Part shown: positions 56,719 through 64,000 of the stretch, one piece after another | Layout of the letters: each line of letters opens with the position of its first letter | Numbering within the stretch: the first letter of the stretch is position 1 | Assembly: GCF_014196525.1 (NCBI RefSeq) | Contig: NZ_JACIDX010000009.1 | Location: forward strand, 1 to 64,000 | Length of the DNA stretch: 64,000 nt | Source of the DNA: Novosphingobium sediminicola | Lineage (GTDB): Bacteria > Pseudomonadota > Alphaproteobacteria > Sphingomonadales > Sphingomonadaceae | Reading direction: 5' to 3' | Position numbers and translations under genes: made by a program | The notes under the pieces: generated by a model | Databases searched by the model: none | Told to the model about the DNA's origin: nothing | Seen by the model: only the letters and a program-made list of their open reading frames with translations

Positions 56719-57309
56719 TTAGAAGCGGTAGGCAACGCCGGCCATGATCTGGTGGCGGTCAAACTTGCCATTGCCTTCGCTGAAATCGGTGTAGCGATAT
56801 TCGAGGCGCGCCGAGACCTTGTCGGTCAGCTTGCGCTCGACACCGCCGCCCAGCAGCCAGCCATCGCGGTCATCCGAGCTGTGGAGGTTGCCGATATTCG
56901 CGCCGACCAGCGTATTGCTGTAGCCGCCGCGCACATAGGCCAGCGTCTTGGGCGTCACCAGATAACCGGCGCGCAGCGACAGATCGACCGAACGCTTGGG
57001 CGAGATCGCGGCCAGCCCGTTGCCAAAGCGCGAGCTGATCGGAAAGTTCACTTCGGCCTGCGCGCCCACGACGATGCGGGGATAGACTTCATGGTCATAG
57101 CCCATGAACACGCCCAGCGTGCCGGTATCGCTGGTCTGGGCCAGGGGGGTGACGCCAAGCGCGGTGCCGGGGTTGCGCACGTCATTTTCTTCCCAGCCGC
57201 CCTGCACGCCGACGAAGGGGCCGGTAAAGCTCTGGGCATTGGCGGCAGCGGGGGCGGCAACAGCAGCCAGAGCGACAGCAGCAACGGCGGTATAGATGAC
57301 AGACTTCAT
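56719..57309 (-). CDS. outer-membrane beta-barrel protein (OmpA/Omp25-like opacity type)
   Basis: A 196-residue porin-like small barrel with a signal peptide (MKSVIYTAVAAVALAAVAAPAAANA). The mature part shows alternating strands: GPFVGVQGGWEEND, TGTLGVFMGYDHEV, RIVVGAQAEVNFPI, RSVDLSLRAGYLV, LAYVRGGYSNT, GWLLGGGVERKLTDKVSARLEYRY and a final HQIMAGVAYRF ending in Phe. It fits the outer membrane beta-barrel domain family common in Alphaproteobacteria. GGAGGAAT precedes ATG 57309. Structural or adhesive roles are usual; none is shown here. Confidence 0.83.
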   Translation of the reverse strand: MKSVIYTAVAAVALAAVAAPAAANAQSFTGPFVGVQGGWEENDVRNPGTALGVTPLAQTSDTGTLGVFMGYDHEVYPRIVVGAQAEVNFPISSRFGNGLAAISPKRSVDLSLRAGYLVTPKTLAYVRGGYSNTLVGANIGNLHSSDDRDGWLLGGGVERKLTDKVSARLEYRYTDFSEGNGKFDRHQIMAGVAYRF

Positions 57310-57613
57310 GATATTCCTCCTGCGCCCGCTGTCTCTTATTGTCCTTTGGCCCGGTTTCTGACGGGTCAGAAAACCGTTGAACCACCGGTGTTTGGCAGCG
57401 GGTGTGGCCGCCAAATGGGCCTGTCGCGCGGCAATGATAAGACGGCAATTGCGTGAAGGATTGTTGTTGTGATGATGATAATCGAGGGCACCGGGCCGCA
57501 AGGAGCCAGAGCCATCATTTCCATGAATAATCAAAATCCAGATCCATGCGTTTCTCTCCCGGCAACCCTTGCGGCATAGAGGCGGACAGAAGAAAGTTAG
57601 GGGCGAGAGAGAC
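57310..57613. promoter_or_regulatory. 304-bp divergent promoter region
   Basis: The gap separates the barrel-protein gene (minus) from the FAD monooxygenase gene (plus). It holds the start signals of both and no open frame worth calling. An AT-rich stretch near 57514-57541 may be the regulator-binding part for the monooxygenase promoter. I saw no clear palindrome. Confidence 0.4.
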
Positions 57614-58738
57614 ATGTCGGTGAATGCGAAATCCTTCCTGATCGTGGGAGGCGGGGTTGGCGGCATGTCGGCGGCCATTTCTCTGCGTCAATGCGGCGCG
57701 GATGTGGAATTGATCGATGTTGATCCCCAATGGCGCGCACTGGGCGCCGGGATGACAATCACCGGGCCGACCTTGCGCGCGTTTGACCGGCTGGGCCTGC
57801 TCGATAGCGTGCGCGAAAAGGGCTATCTGTCGGACAGGACCAAGTTCTTTTCCAGGGATGGGGAGTTTCAGCGCGAGAATCTGGCCCCCTCGCTTGAAGA
57901 TGGCCTGCCGCAGGCGGGCGGGATCCTGCGCCCCGATCTTCACGCGATATTTTCGGCCAGAGTGCTGGAATTGGGCGCAAAGGTTCGTCTGGGCATCACC
58001 ATCACCGATATTGCGCAGGATGATGAGGGCGTAACCGTGCGTTTCAGCGATGGCGGGAGCGGACGCTATGACGCGGTGGTGGGCGCCGATGGTTTTGGCT
58101 CGGCCACGCGCGGCATGATCCTGCCTGATGCGCCCCGCGCGCGCTTTACCGGACAGGGCTGCTGGCGCCTGCTGGCCGACCGCCCTGCCCATGTCACCAG
58201 CCCGGAGATCTATTTCGGCCCGGATTACAAGGTGGGGGTCAACCCCTGCTCGCCCGACAAGATGTATCTGTTTGCCAATGTGAAAATGCCGGGCAACCCG
58301 CATGTGCCCGATGGCGAGCTGGTCGAAAGAATGCGCGCGCTGCTGGCCCCGATCGGGGGGACGATTGCCGGGGTGCGCGAGGGGATCGGGCCGGATTCGG
58401 CGATCAACTATCGCCCGCTCGAAGCGATCCTGATCCCCCTGCCCTGGCACAAGGGCCGCGTGGGGCTGATCGGCGATGCGGTGCATTCAACCACGCCCCA
58501 TCTGGCCTCGGGCGCGGGCTTGTCGGTCGAGGATGGGCTGCTGGTGGGTCAGATGCTGGCTGGTGCGCAGGACGTCGAGGCGGCATGGCGCGCCTTTGGC
58601 GAGCGCCGCTGGGAACGCAGCCGCATGGTCGTGGAAAACAGCGTGCTGATCGGCCAATTGGAGCAGGAAGGCGGCCATGACCACCGCATCGCCCAGATCA
58701 TGGGCGAAAGCGTGATCGCCCTGTCGCAGCCGGTGTAA
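57614..58738 (+). CDS. FAD-dependent monooxygenase (2)
   Basis: A 374-residue group A flavin hydroxylase. It shows GGGVGG at 12-17, the DG motif GADGFGS at 157-163 and the GD motif GDAVHSTTP at 287-295. It is related to but distinct from the monooxygenase at 7.1-8.3 kb. ATG 57614 follows GAGAGAGAC; the upstream 15-residue extension lacks a site. It is convergent with LysR 4 (2 bp apart), and TonB receptor 4 lies beyond. Hydroxylation of a phenolic or N-heterocyclic acid is the family role; no ring-cleavage gene is adjacent. Confidence 0.83.
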   Translation: MSVNAKSFLIVGGGVGGMSAAISLRQCGADVELIDVDPQWRALGAGMTITGPTLRAFDRLGLLDSVREKGYLSDRTKFFSRDGEFQRENLAPSLEDGLPQAGGILRPDLHAIFSARVLELGAKVRLGITITDIAQDDEGVTVRFSDGGSGRYDAVVGADGFGSATRGMILPDAPRARFTGQGCWRLLADRPAHVTSPEIYFGPDYKVGVNPCSPDKMYLFANVKMPGNPHVPDGELVERMRALLAPIGGTIAGVREGIGPDSAINYRPLEAILIPLPWHKGRVGLIGDAVHSTTPHLASGAGLSVEDGLLVGQMLAGAQDVEAAWRAFGERRWERSRMVVENSVLIGQLEQEGGHDHRIAQIMGESVIALSQPV

Positions 58739-58740
58739 GA

Positions 58741-59649
58741 TCAGCCCCGCAGACCGCCGGCTGTTTCGGCAATCACGCCGACCAGCCAGCGGATCGCCTC
58801 ATCATCATTGTTGCTGATCCGCCATTGCACCGCCTCGCGGATGGGCGGAATGGCAAAGGGCAATTCGCGGATGACCAAAGGCATGAAGCGGGAGAGCTGC
58901 TCGGCCAAGTGGCGATAGGTGACGGCGATCCGCCGCGATCCGGCGATCAGGCTGGCCTGTTCGACAAAGGATGGCGCAACCATTTCGACCCGCCGCTTCC
59001 TGATCCGGCCCAGATAGGGTTCATCGAAAGTCGGCACGCCCCCGCGGCCAAAGCGGCATACGACATGGCCCAGCGAAAAGAACAGCGCCGCATCCATCTC
59101 TTCGCGCATCGCGCCATTGCCCGCCCAGCCCAGAATGACGTGATCGTCGGCAAACAGAAACTGGCTGGGATGATCGGGGCTGAGCGCGGATTCCAGCGTC
59201 AGCAACAGGTCGATATGCCCGCGTTCGAGCGCCTCATGCGGCGCATCGGCCATGGGCAGGATGGCGATCCGCAGCAAAGGCGCCAATGTTTCAAGCCGGC
59301 GCAGCACCGGGGCCAGCAGCACATGAGCGGCATAATCGGAGGCCATCACGCAAATCTGACGATCCGCCGTAACGGGATCGAAACGCGGTTTGGCGGTGAT
59401 GGTAGCGGTGATTGTGGCGAAAAGCGCGCGCACCGGATTGACGAGTTCCTCCGCCCTTGGGGTCAGCACCAGTTGCCGCCCCTGCATCACCAACAGTTCG
59501 TCGCCGAAATAGAGCCGCAGCCGTTTGAGCGAATTTGAAATGGCCGATTGGGTCAGGCAAAGGCGATCCGCCGCCACGGTCACGCTGCGCTCTTTCAGCA
59601 GAATGTCGAGCGCAACCAGCAGGTTGAGATCGAGATCGAGAAAGCGCAT
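58741..59649 (-). CDS. LysR-family regulator (NodD/NahR-type) 4
   Basis: A 302-residue regulator with MRFLDLDLNLLVALDILL and AADRLCLTQSAISNSLKRLR as DNA-binding part, followed by FDPVTADRQICVMASDYAAH. The N-terminus closely resembles that of LysR 1. ATG 59649 was chosen to match the other three; the 59-residue upstream extension overlaps the receptor. It lies 55 bp downstream of TonB receptor 4 on the same strand, unlike the divergent arrangement of LysR 1-3, and may control both the receptor and the convergent monooxygenase. Confidence 0.87.
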   Translation of the reverse strand: MRFLDLDLNLLVALDILLKERSVTVAADRLCLTQSAISNSLKRLRLYFGDELLVMQGRQLVLTPRAEELVNPVRALFATITATITAKPRFDPVTADRQICVMASDYAAHVLLAPVLRRLETLAPLLRIAILPMADAPHEALERGHIDLLLTLESALSPDHPSQFLFADDHVILGWAGNGAMREEMDAALFFSLGHVVCRFGRGGVPTFDEPYLGRIRKRRVEMVAPSFVEQASLIAGSRRIAVTYRHLAEQLSRFMPLVIRELPFAIPPIREAVQWRISNNDDEAIRWLVGVIAETAGGLRG

Positions 59650-59704
59650 CGGGATCGCCCCTAGAAGGGCGCGGGAGCATGAAGCCCCCGTGCCCAAACC
59701 CGGA

Positions 59705-62149
59705 TCAGAACTTGGCCGACAAGCGCAGGCCAAAGGTGCGCGGCGCCGAATAATGGGCAATGGCAAAGCCCATCGGCGAGGATTGCGGGGCCAGATTGCG
59801 GCGCTTGTTCTCAAGGTTCTGGACATAGGCGGTCAGCGACCAGCCGCCCTCGGCGCTGCGCAGGGCCAGCGAGGCGTCGGTGGTCCAATAGGCGGCGACC
59901 CGCTCGAAATCGAGGAATTCAAAAGCCGCCCATTGATCGTCGCGCCATGCGGTGTTCACATTGGCGACCAGTTCGCGCTTCTCATCCACCCGAATGACCT
60001 GTTCGGCCCCCAGATTGACCGTCCATTTGGGGGAAAACAGCAATTGCCGCCCCGAACAGTTGAAGCTTTTGACCGGCGCGCCATTGCTGAAAGTGCCGGT
60101 CAGGCTGGAGGGGCAATTGAAATTGTCAAAGGGCGAGGCCGAGGTCAGATGCAGGTCATTATAGACCGTATCGAGATATTGCACCTTGCCGCTAAGCGTC
60201 GTGCCCGAGGCGGGTTTCACCACCAGATCGACATCGAAGCCCTTGATCGTCGAGCGTCCGGCATTTTCATTGGAATTGATCAGCGTGCCATTGGAATCGA
60301 CGGTGAAATAAGTGATCTGCTGATCCCGGTATTTCCAATAGAAGCCTTCAAGGTTCAATTGCACCCGGTTGTTGAAGAAGCGGTTCTTTGACCCCACCGT
60401 AAAGGCTGTGATGAATTCAGGCTTATACTTGATCTTGCTGGGTGAATCGACCATCTGATAGCCGCCCGCGCGATAGCCTGTTTCCACCGTTGCATAGAGC
60501 AGGCTGGTGGGCGCCACATCATATTCGGCCGAAACCTTCCACGTCACGCGGGAAAAGGGCGAGCTTTGCTTGATGTTATTATAGGTCTTGATGATCTGCC
60601 CCGCGCCGCTGTTCAGCCCGTAAATCACCGTGCCCGCCGTCGCATTGCTGCCCGGAACGGTAAAGCCTGTCGCCGGATTGATATAGCCGTTGCTGCCCAG
60701 CCAGCCAATCGCGGCATCGGCGCTGAACAGGTTGGGCATATGCGGCATTTGGCCGATGCAGAAGGGCGGCGTGGTGGTGTTGGCGCAGGAGACGATGATA
60801 TTGTTGATCAGGCCGTCGATCGACTTGGTGTCATGCGTATAACGCGCCCCGCCCACCAAACGGAAGCGATCGCCTATATGCGCGGTCAATTGCCCGAACA
60901 AGGCCCAGCTTTCGGTGTTAAGGCGATAGTTCTGGATCGGCAGGACAAATTCCTGATTGTATATGTTGCTCGCCCGGATCTTTTCTTTGAAGTAAAAACC
61001 GCCAAGTACATAGTCCATCATGCCGCGCTTACCCGCAAGGCGCGTTTCAAGGCTGGTCTGGTTCGTGCTTTCATTGACGCTGCCGGTGTTAAACGCCGGG
61101 GCATAGATGATCGAATGCTCCTGCGTGTCGCGATAGGCCGGGATCACGGTCAGCTTGCCGATGGGGGTCTGCACATTGGCCTCGGCATGAATGCCCCAAT
61201 AGGTGATGTTCTGGCTGGGCGCGCTTTGCATGGCCTGGCGGAAATCCATGCCCGGTCCGCCAAGCTGGGTCTTGCGATAGGCGTTGCTGGCCGCGCTGTT
61301 AAACCCCTCGCCCGCGCTCAGGCCCGATGGGGTAAAGACATAGCCCGTGGCCGAAGGTGCGTAGGAGCCGAGATAATCGCCCCCCACGCCCAATCCGCCG
61401 ACATGGCTGTAATCTCCCCCGATGCGCAAAGACAGGTCGCTGGACGGCTCATAAAGGAACTGGGCGCGCAAAGAGCTGCGCCTGGCGTCATCGGTGCCGT
61501 CCTTGTTATAACCGTCATGGGAGAACAGCGCCCCGGCAAGACGCAGCGCCGTATGCTCGCTGGTGGCCAGATTGACATGGGCGTCGACATCGACCTGATT
61601 GTAATTGCCATAGGCCAGATTGACCCCCATCCCGTTCTTGCCCAATTCCGGGCGCGCGGGCAGGACGTTGATCGCGCCGCCCGTGGCATTGCGGCCATAG
61701 AGGATGCCCTGCGGGCCTTTGAGCACCTCCACCCGCGTCAGGTCATAGAAGGCAGCGCCAAACATGCCCCCGCTGCGTCCCAACACCACGCCGTCAAAAC
61801 TGGGCGTGACGGCGGGGTCGTTATAGCTGCTGGTGGTGATATTGCCCACGCCGCGGATGAAGATCGAGGCCACCGAGCCGCCGGGCGCCGGAATGCTCAG
61901 CGCCGGAACCGCCTTGGTCAGATCAGCGGCATTGGAAATCCCGCGCTGGACCAAATCATCGCCGCGCACAGCGTCAATCGGGATCGCGGCTTTTTGCAGA
62001 GATTCCGCCCGACGCTGGGCCGTGACGATGATTTCGCCAATGCCCGCGCCGGTTTCGGCCTGCGGTGCTTGGGCCGATGTCTGCGCTTGCGCGGCCCCGG
62101 TCAGGGCAAAGACCGAAATGGTGGTGGCAAGAAAGGTGATGTTTTTCAT
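59705..62149 (-). CDS. TonB-dependent outer-membrane receptor (4)
   Basis: An 814-residue receptor with signal MKNITFLATTISVFALTGAAQAQ, TonB box GEIIVTAQRR, plug motifs IFIRGVGNITTSSYND and LKGPQGILYGRNATGGAIN, and a barrel ending FGLRLSAKF. GGAGGATT precedes the ATG. It lies 60 bp downstream of the aldehyde dehydrogenase gene and may share its transcript, although an AT-rich stretch in the gap could be a separate promoter. Ligand unknown; neighbouring enzymes suggest an aromatic or sugar-acid substrate. Confidence 0.9.
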   Translation of the reverse strand: MKNITFLATTISVFALTGAAQAQTSAQAPQAETGAGIGEIIVTAQRRAESLQKAAIPIDAVRGDDLVQRGISNAADLTKAVPALSIPAPGGSVASIFIRGVGNITTSSYNDPAVTPSFDGVVLGRSGGMFGAAFYDLTRVEVLKGPQGILYGRNATGGAINVLPARPELGKNGMGVNLAYGNYNQVDVDAHVNLATSEHTALRLAGALFSHDGYNKDGTDDARRSSLRAQFLYEPSSDLSLRIGGDYSHVGGLGVGGDYLGSYAPSATGYVFTPSGLSAGEGFNSAASNAYRKTQLGGPGMDFRQAMQSAPSQNITYWGIHAEANVQTPIGKLTVIPAYRDTQEHSIIYAPAFNTGSVNESTNQTSLETRLAGKRGMMDYVLGGFYFKEKIRASNIYNQEFVLPIQNYRLNTESWALFGQLTAHIGDRFRLVGGARYTHDTKSIDGLINNIIVSCANTTTPPFCIGQMPHMPNLFSADAAIGWLGSNGYINPATGFTVPGSNATAGTVIYGLNSGAGQIIKTYNNIKQSSPFSRVTWKVSAEYDVAPTSLLYATVETGYRAGGYQMVDSPSKIKYKPEFITAFTVGSKNRFFNNRVQLNLEGFYWKYRDQQITYFTVDSNGTLINSNENAGRSTIKGFDVDLVVKPASGTTLSGKVQYLDTVYNDLHLTSASPFDNFNCPSSLTGTFSNGAPVKSFNCSGRQLLFSPKWTVNLGAEQVIRVDEKRELVANVNTAWRDDQWAAFEFLDFERVAAYWTTDASLALRSAEGGWSLTAYVQNLENKRRNLAPQSSPMGFAIAHYSAPRTFGLRLSAKF

Positions 62150-62209
62150 CTTGTAATCCTCCCCGTATAGACGGACTTATTTTATTGTAATTTAGTGGTT
62201 TATGCGAAA

Positions 62210-63667
62210 TCAGATGCCGCCCAGCGCGACATATTTGGTTTCCAGATATTCCTCGATGCCGACATGGGCGCCCTCGCGGCCAAGGCCCGATGCCTTGACC
62301 CCGCCAAAGGGGGCGACCTCGGTGGAAATCAGCCCTTCGTTGACCCCGACCATGCCGAATTCCAGCCCCTCGACCACGCGGAAGATCCGGCCCGCATCGC
62401 GCGCGCAGACATAGGCGGCGAGGCCAAACGGCGTGTCATTGGCCAGCGCAATGGCCTCTTCCTCGGTGTCGAAACGGAACACCGGGGCGACCGGTCCAAA
62501 GGTTTCCTCGGCAAAGATCAGGGCGTTGCGGGGGACGCCGCTCAGCACAGTGGGCTCGAAGAAACTGCCGCCAAGGGCATGGCGCGCGCCGCCCGCTGCG
62601 ATTGTCGCGCCCTTGGAAACGGCGTCTGCAATATGCTCTTCGACCTTGGCCACGGCGGCGGCGTCGATCAAGGGGCCGATGGCCACGCCCTCTGTCGTGC
62701 CCTCGCCTACGGTCAGTTTCGCCGTTTCCTCGGCAAGCCGCGCGACGAAGGCGTCATGGATGCCCGATTGCACCAGAAACCGGTTGGCCCCAATGCAGGA
62801 CTGGCCCGAATTGCGATATTTGGCCATCATCGCGGCGCGGATCGCGCCTTCCAGATCGGCATCGTCAAACACGATAAAAGGCGCATTGCCGCCCAGTTCC
62901 ATGCTGGTCCGCTTGATCGTGGGCGCGCATTGTTCGAGCAGGAGCGCGCCGATTTCCGTCGATCCGGTGAAGGACAATTTGCGCACGGTCGGATTGGCGG
63001 TCAATTCCCCGCCGATCGCCCCGGCCGATCCGGTAACGACATTGCACACGCCCGCCGGCAGCCCTGCGCGCTCGGCCAGAGCGCCCAGCGCCAGCGCGGT
63101 CAGCGGGGTCTGGCTGGCGGGCTTGATGACGCCCGTACAGCCCGCCGCCCAGCCCGGCCCGGCCTTGCGCGTGATCATCGCGGCGGGGAAATTCCACGGC
63201 GTGATCGCGGCAAACACGCCCACCGGCGCCTTTTGTACCAGAATACGCCGTCCGGGCAGGTTTTGCGGAATAATCTCGCCATTGATGCGCTTGGCCTCCT
63301 CGGCGAACCATTCGATAAAGCTGGCGGCATAAAGCACCTCGCCGCGCCCTTCGGCCAAGGGCTTGCCCTGTTCCGAAGTGATAAGCAGGGCCAGATCGTC
63401 GATGTTCTCGATCATCAGATCGTAGAGCCGGCGCAGGATGGCCGAACGCTCCTTGGCCAAGGTCGCGCGCCATGCGGGCAAAGCCCTTTCCGCCGCCTCA
63501 ATGGCGCGGCGCGTTTCAGCCGCGCCGCCCTTAGGCACGCGCGCGATCAGCGCATCATTGGCCGGATTGCGCACATCCAATGTCTCGCCGCTGTCGGCCT
63601 GAACCCATTGCCCGCCGATCAGCATCGCGCTGCGCAGCAGGCTGGGGTCCTTCAAGGAAATGTCCAT
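62210..63667 (-). CDS. gabD: succinate-semialdehyde dehydrogenase-type aldehyde dehydrogenase
   Basis: A 485-residue aldehyde dehydrogenase of the GabD branch. Residues seen are Asn159 (PWNFP), Lys182 (VIKPAS), FTGSTEIG near 233-240, Glu257 (MELGGNAP) and Cys291 (SGQSCIGANRF), with the GabD-like context GQSCIGANR. It follows the DapA-family gene by 11 bp, so the two form a pathway unit. Pairs of DapA-family lyase and semialdehyde dehydrogenase occur in sugar-acid routes (2-oxoglutarate semialdehyde) and in aromatic hydratase-aldolase routes. The gene name is a family label; the substrate is inferred. Confidence 0.85.
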   Translation of the reverse strand: MDISLKDPSLLRSAMLIGGQWVQADSGETLDVRNPANDALIARVPKGGAAETRRAIEAAERALPAWRATLAKERSAILRRLYDLMIENIDDLALLITSEQGKPLAEGRGEVLYAASFIEWFAEEAKRINGEIIPQNLPGRRILVQKAPVGVFAAITPWNFPAAMITRKAGPGWAAGCTGVIKPASQTPLTALALGALAERAGLPAGVCNVVTGSAGAIGGELTANPTVRKLSFTGSTEIGALLLEQCAPTIKRTSMELGGNAPFIVFDDADLEGAIRAAMMAKYRNSGQSCIGANRFLVQSGIHDAFVARLAEETAKLTVGEGTTEGVAIGPLIDAAAVAKVEEHIADAVSKGATIAAGGARHALGGSFFEPTVLSGVPRNALIFAEETFGPVAPVFRFDTEEEAIALANDTPFGLAAYVCARDAGRIFRVVEGLEFGMVGVNEGLISTEVAPFGGVKASGLGREGAHVGIEEYLETKYVALGGI

Positions 63668-63678
63668 GTGTCTTCCCC

Positions 63679-64000
63679 TCAGGCAGGATTGCGGCCGATG
63701 AAGAACAATTCATCGCCATCGCTGGTGGGATTAAGCCCCGCGATCTCTTGCCCGCGCCGCAGCGCCATCATGTCGCGCTGATAGACCCGCGCCGTGGGAT
63801 GGCGCAGCGGGCCGCCATTATAGCCCTGAAGCCAGCCCTCATATTTCCACATCATCCGGTTGATCAGGCCATTGCCCGCCTGCGGCACGCTGGCGAAAGC
63901 CTTGCGCGCGGGGTCGATGCGGTGAAACTCGGCGGTGGCCTCGTCGAAACGGCCGTCGCGGATCATATTGAAAATGCGTGGTAAAACCGGGCCGAAGAAG
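63679..64000 (-). CDS. DapA-family lyase/aldolase, C-terminal part (partial)
   Basis: The frame is open to the right edge, so only the last 107 residues are seen. The segment RIFNMIRDGRFDEATAEF, then GLINRMMWKYEGWLQGYNGG and the end DGDELFFIGRNPA resemble the C-terminal helices of dihydrodipicolinate synthase / N-acetylneuraminate lyase superfamily proteins. The Schiff-base Lys would be outside the window. It is followed by a GabD-type dehydrogenase. Candidate roles are 5-dehydro-4-deoxyglucarate dehydratase or a hydratase-aldolase of the NahE/PhdJ type; neither can be chosen from this fragment. Confidence 0.6.
   Translation of the reverse strand, partial: FFGPVLPRIFNMIRDGRFDEATAEFHRIDPARKAFASVPQAGNGLINRMMWKYEGWLQGYNGGPLRHPTARVYQRDMMALRRGQEIAGLNPTSDGDELFFIGRNPA

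Noticed and set aside
62195..63781. 528-residue plus-strand frame opposite the GabD-type gene
   Set aside because: Shadow frame; the dehydrogenase on the minus strand has all catalytic residues.
1..64000. tRNA, rRNA, CRISPR arrays, transposases or prophage genes
   Set aside because: I looked for these and found no convincing sequence; short tRNA-like folds were not searched by computation.

Overview
The window is high-GC, gene-dense DNA that reads as a sphingomonad (Sphingomonadaceae, most likely Novosphingobium or a close relative). Four TonB-dependent receptors sit beside catabolic genes, there is a stilbene-cleaving oxygenase with the iron and substrate residues of the Novosphingobium/Sphingomonas enzymes, and regulators of the IclR, LysR, TetR and MarR families are abundant. 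I saw no rRNA, tRNA, CRISPR array, phage or intact insertion sequence. Genus and replicon type are inference.

Region 1 (1-25.9 kb) is an aromatic-catabolism island. It begins with the tail of one aldehyde dehydrogenase and a complete second one, then an aconitase-family hydratase with an HMG-CoA-lyase-family lyase, and a divergent IclR regulator. Next is the operon FAH-hydrolase / gentisate-dioxygenase-like bicupin / 3-hydroxybenzoate-6-hydroxylase-like flavoprotein / class III CoA-transferase. A TonB receptor follows, then a lignostilbene-type dioxygenase, an hpaB-hpaC-tetR operon, and a long plus-strand series: VAO-type flavoprotein, MFS carrier, second VAO-type flavoprotein, cytochrome c, small exported protein, GMC oxidoreductase, aldehyde dehydrogenase. 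Five promoters share a GAA-N5-TTC palindrome at or beside the core promoter elements, and three regulatory regions share an 18-bp element ending GTATTCA. The island therefore looks like one regulon. The lower steps could take a methylgentisate through citraconate and citramalyl-CoA to pyruvate and acetyl-CoA; that route is my inference.

Region 2 (26-28.3 kb) is an HNH protein / Hsp70-like ATPase / BluB operon. Region 3 (28.4-36.6 kb) couples sulfide oxidation to efflux. An ArsR-type (BigR/SqrR-like) regulator, RND pump, lipoprotein adaptor and rhodanese lie on the minus strand; sulfide:quinone oxidoreductase, a YgaP-like membrane protein, a TolC-like channel and an AhpD-like protein lie on the plus strand. 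Region 4 (36.6-41.4 kb) has a NodD-type LysR regulator, a PepSY membrane protein and a TonB receptor.

Region 5 (41.4-48.4 kb) is ion homeostasis: a ClC channel/transporter with CBS domains facing a MarR regulator across a perfect palindrome; a RcnA-like nickel/cobalt exporter with a cysteine-free CsoR/RcnR-family regulator and a C6/G6 operator; an ABC-F ATPase with a possible six-codon leader; and a CaCA exchanger behind a yybP-ykoY (Mn2+) riboswitch. Region 6 (48.4-64 kb) holds repeated cassettes of LysR regulator plus oxygenase and/or TonB receptor (VanA-like Rieske oxygenase, FAD monooxygenase), a lactonase-fold protein, an outer-membrane barrel, a succinate-semialdehyde-type dehydrogenase and the end of a DapA-family lyase/aldolase at the right edge.
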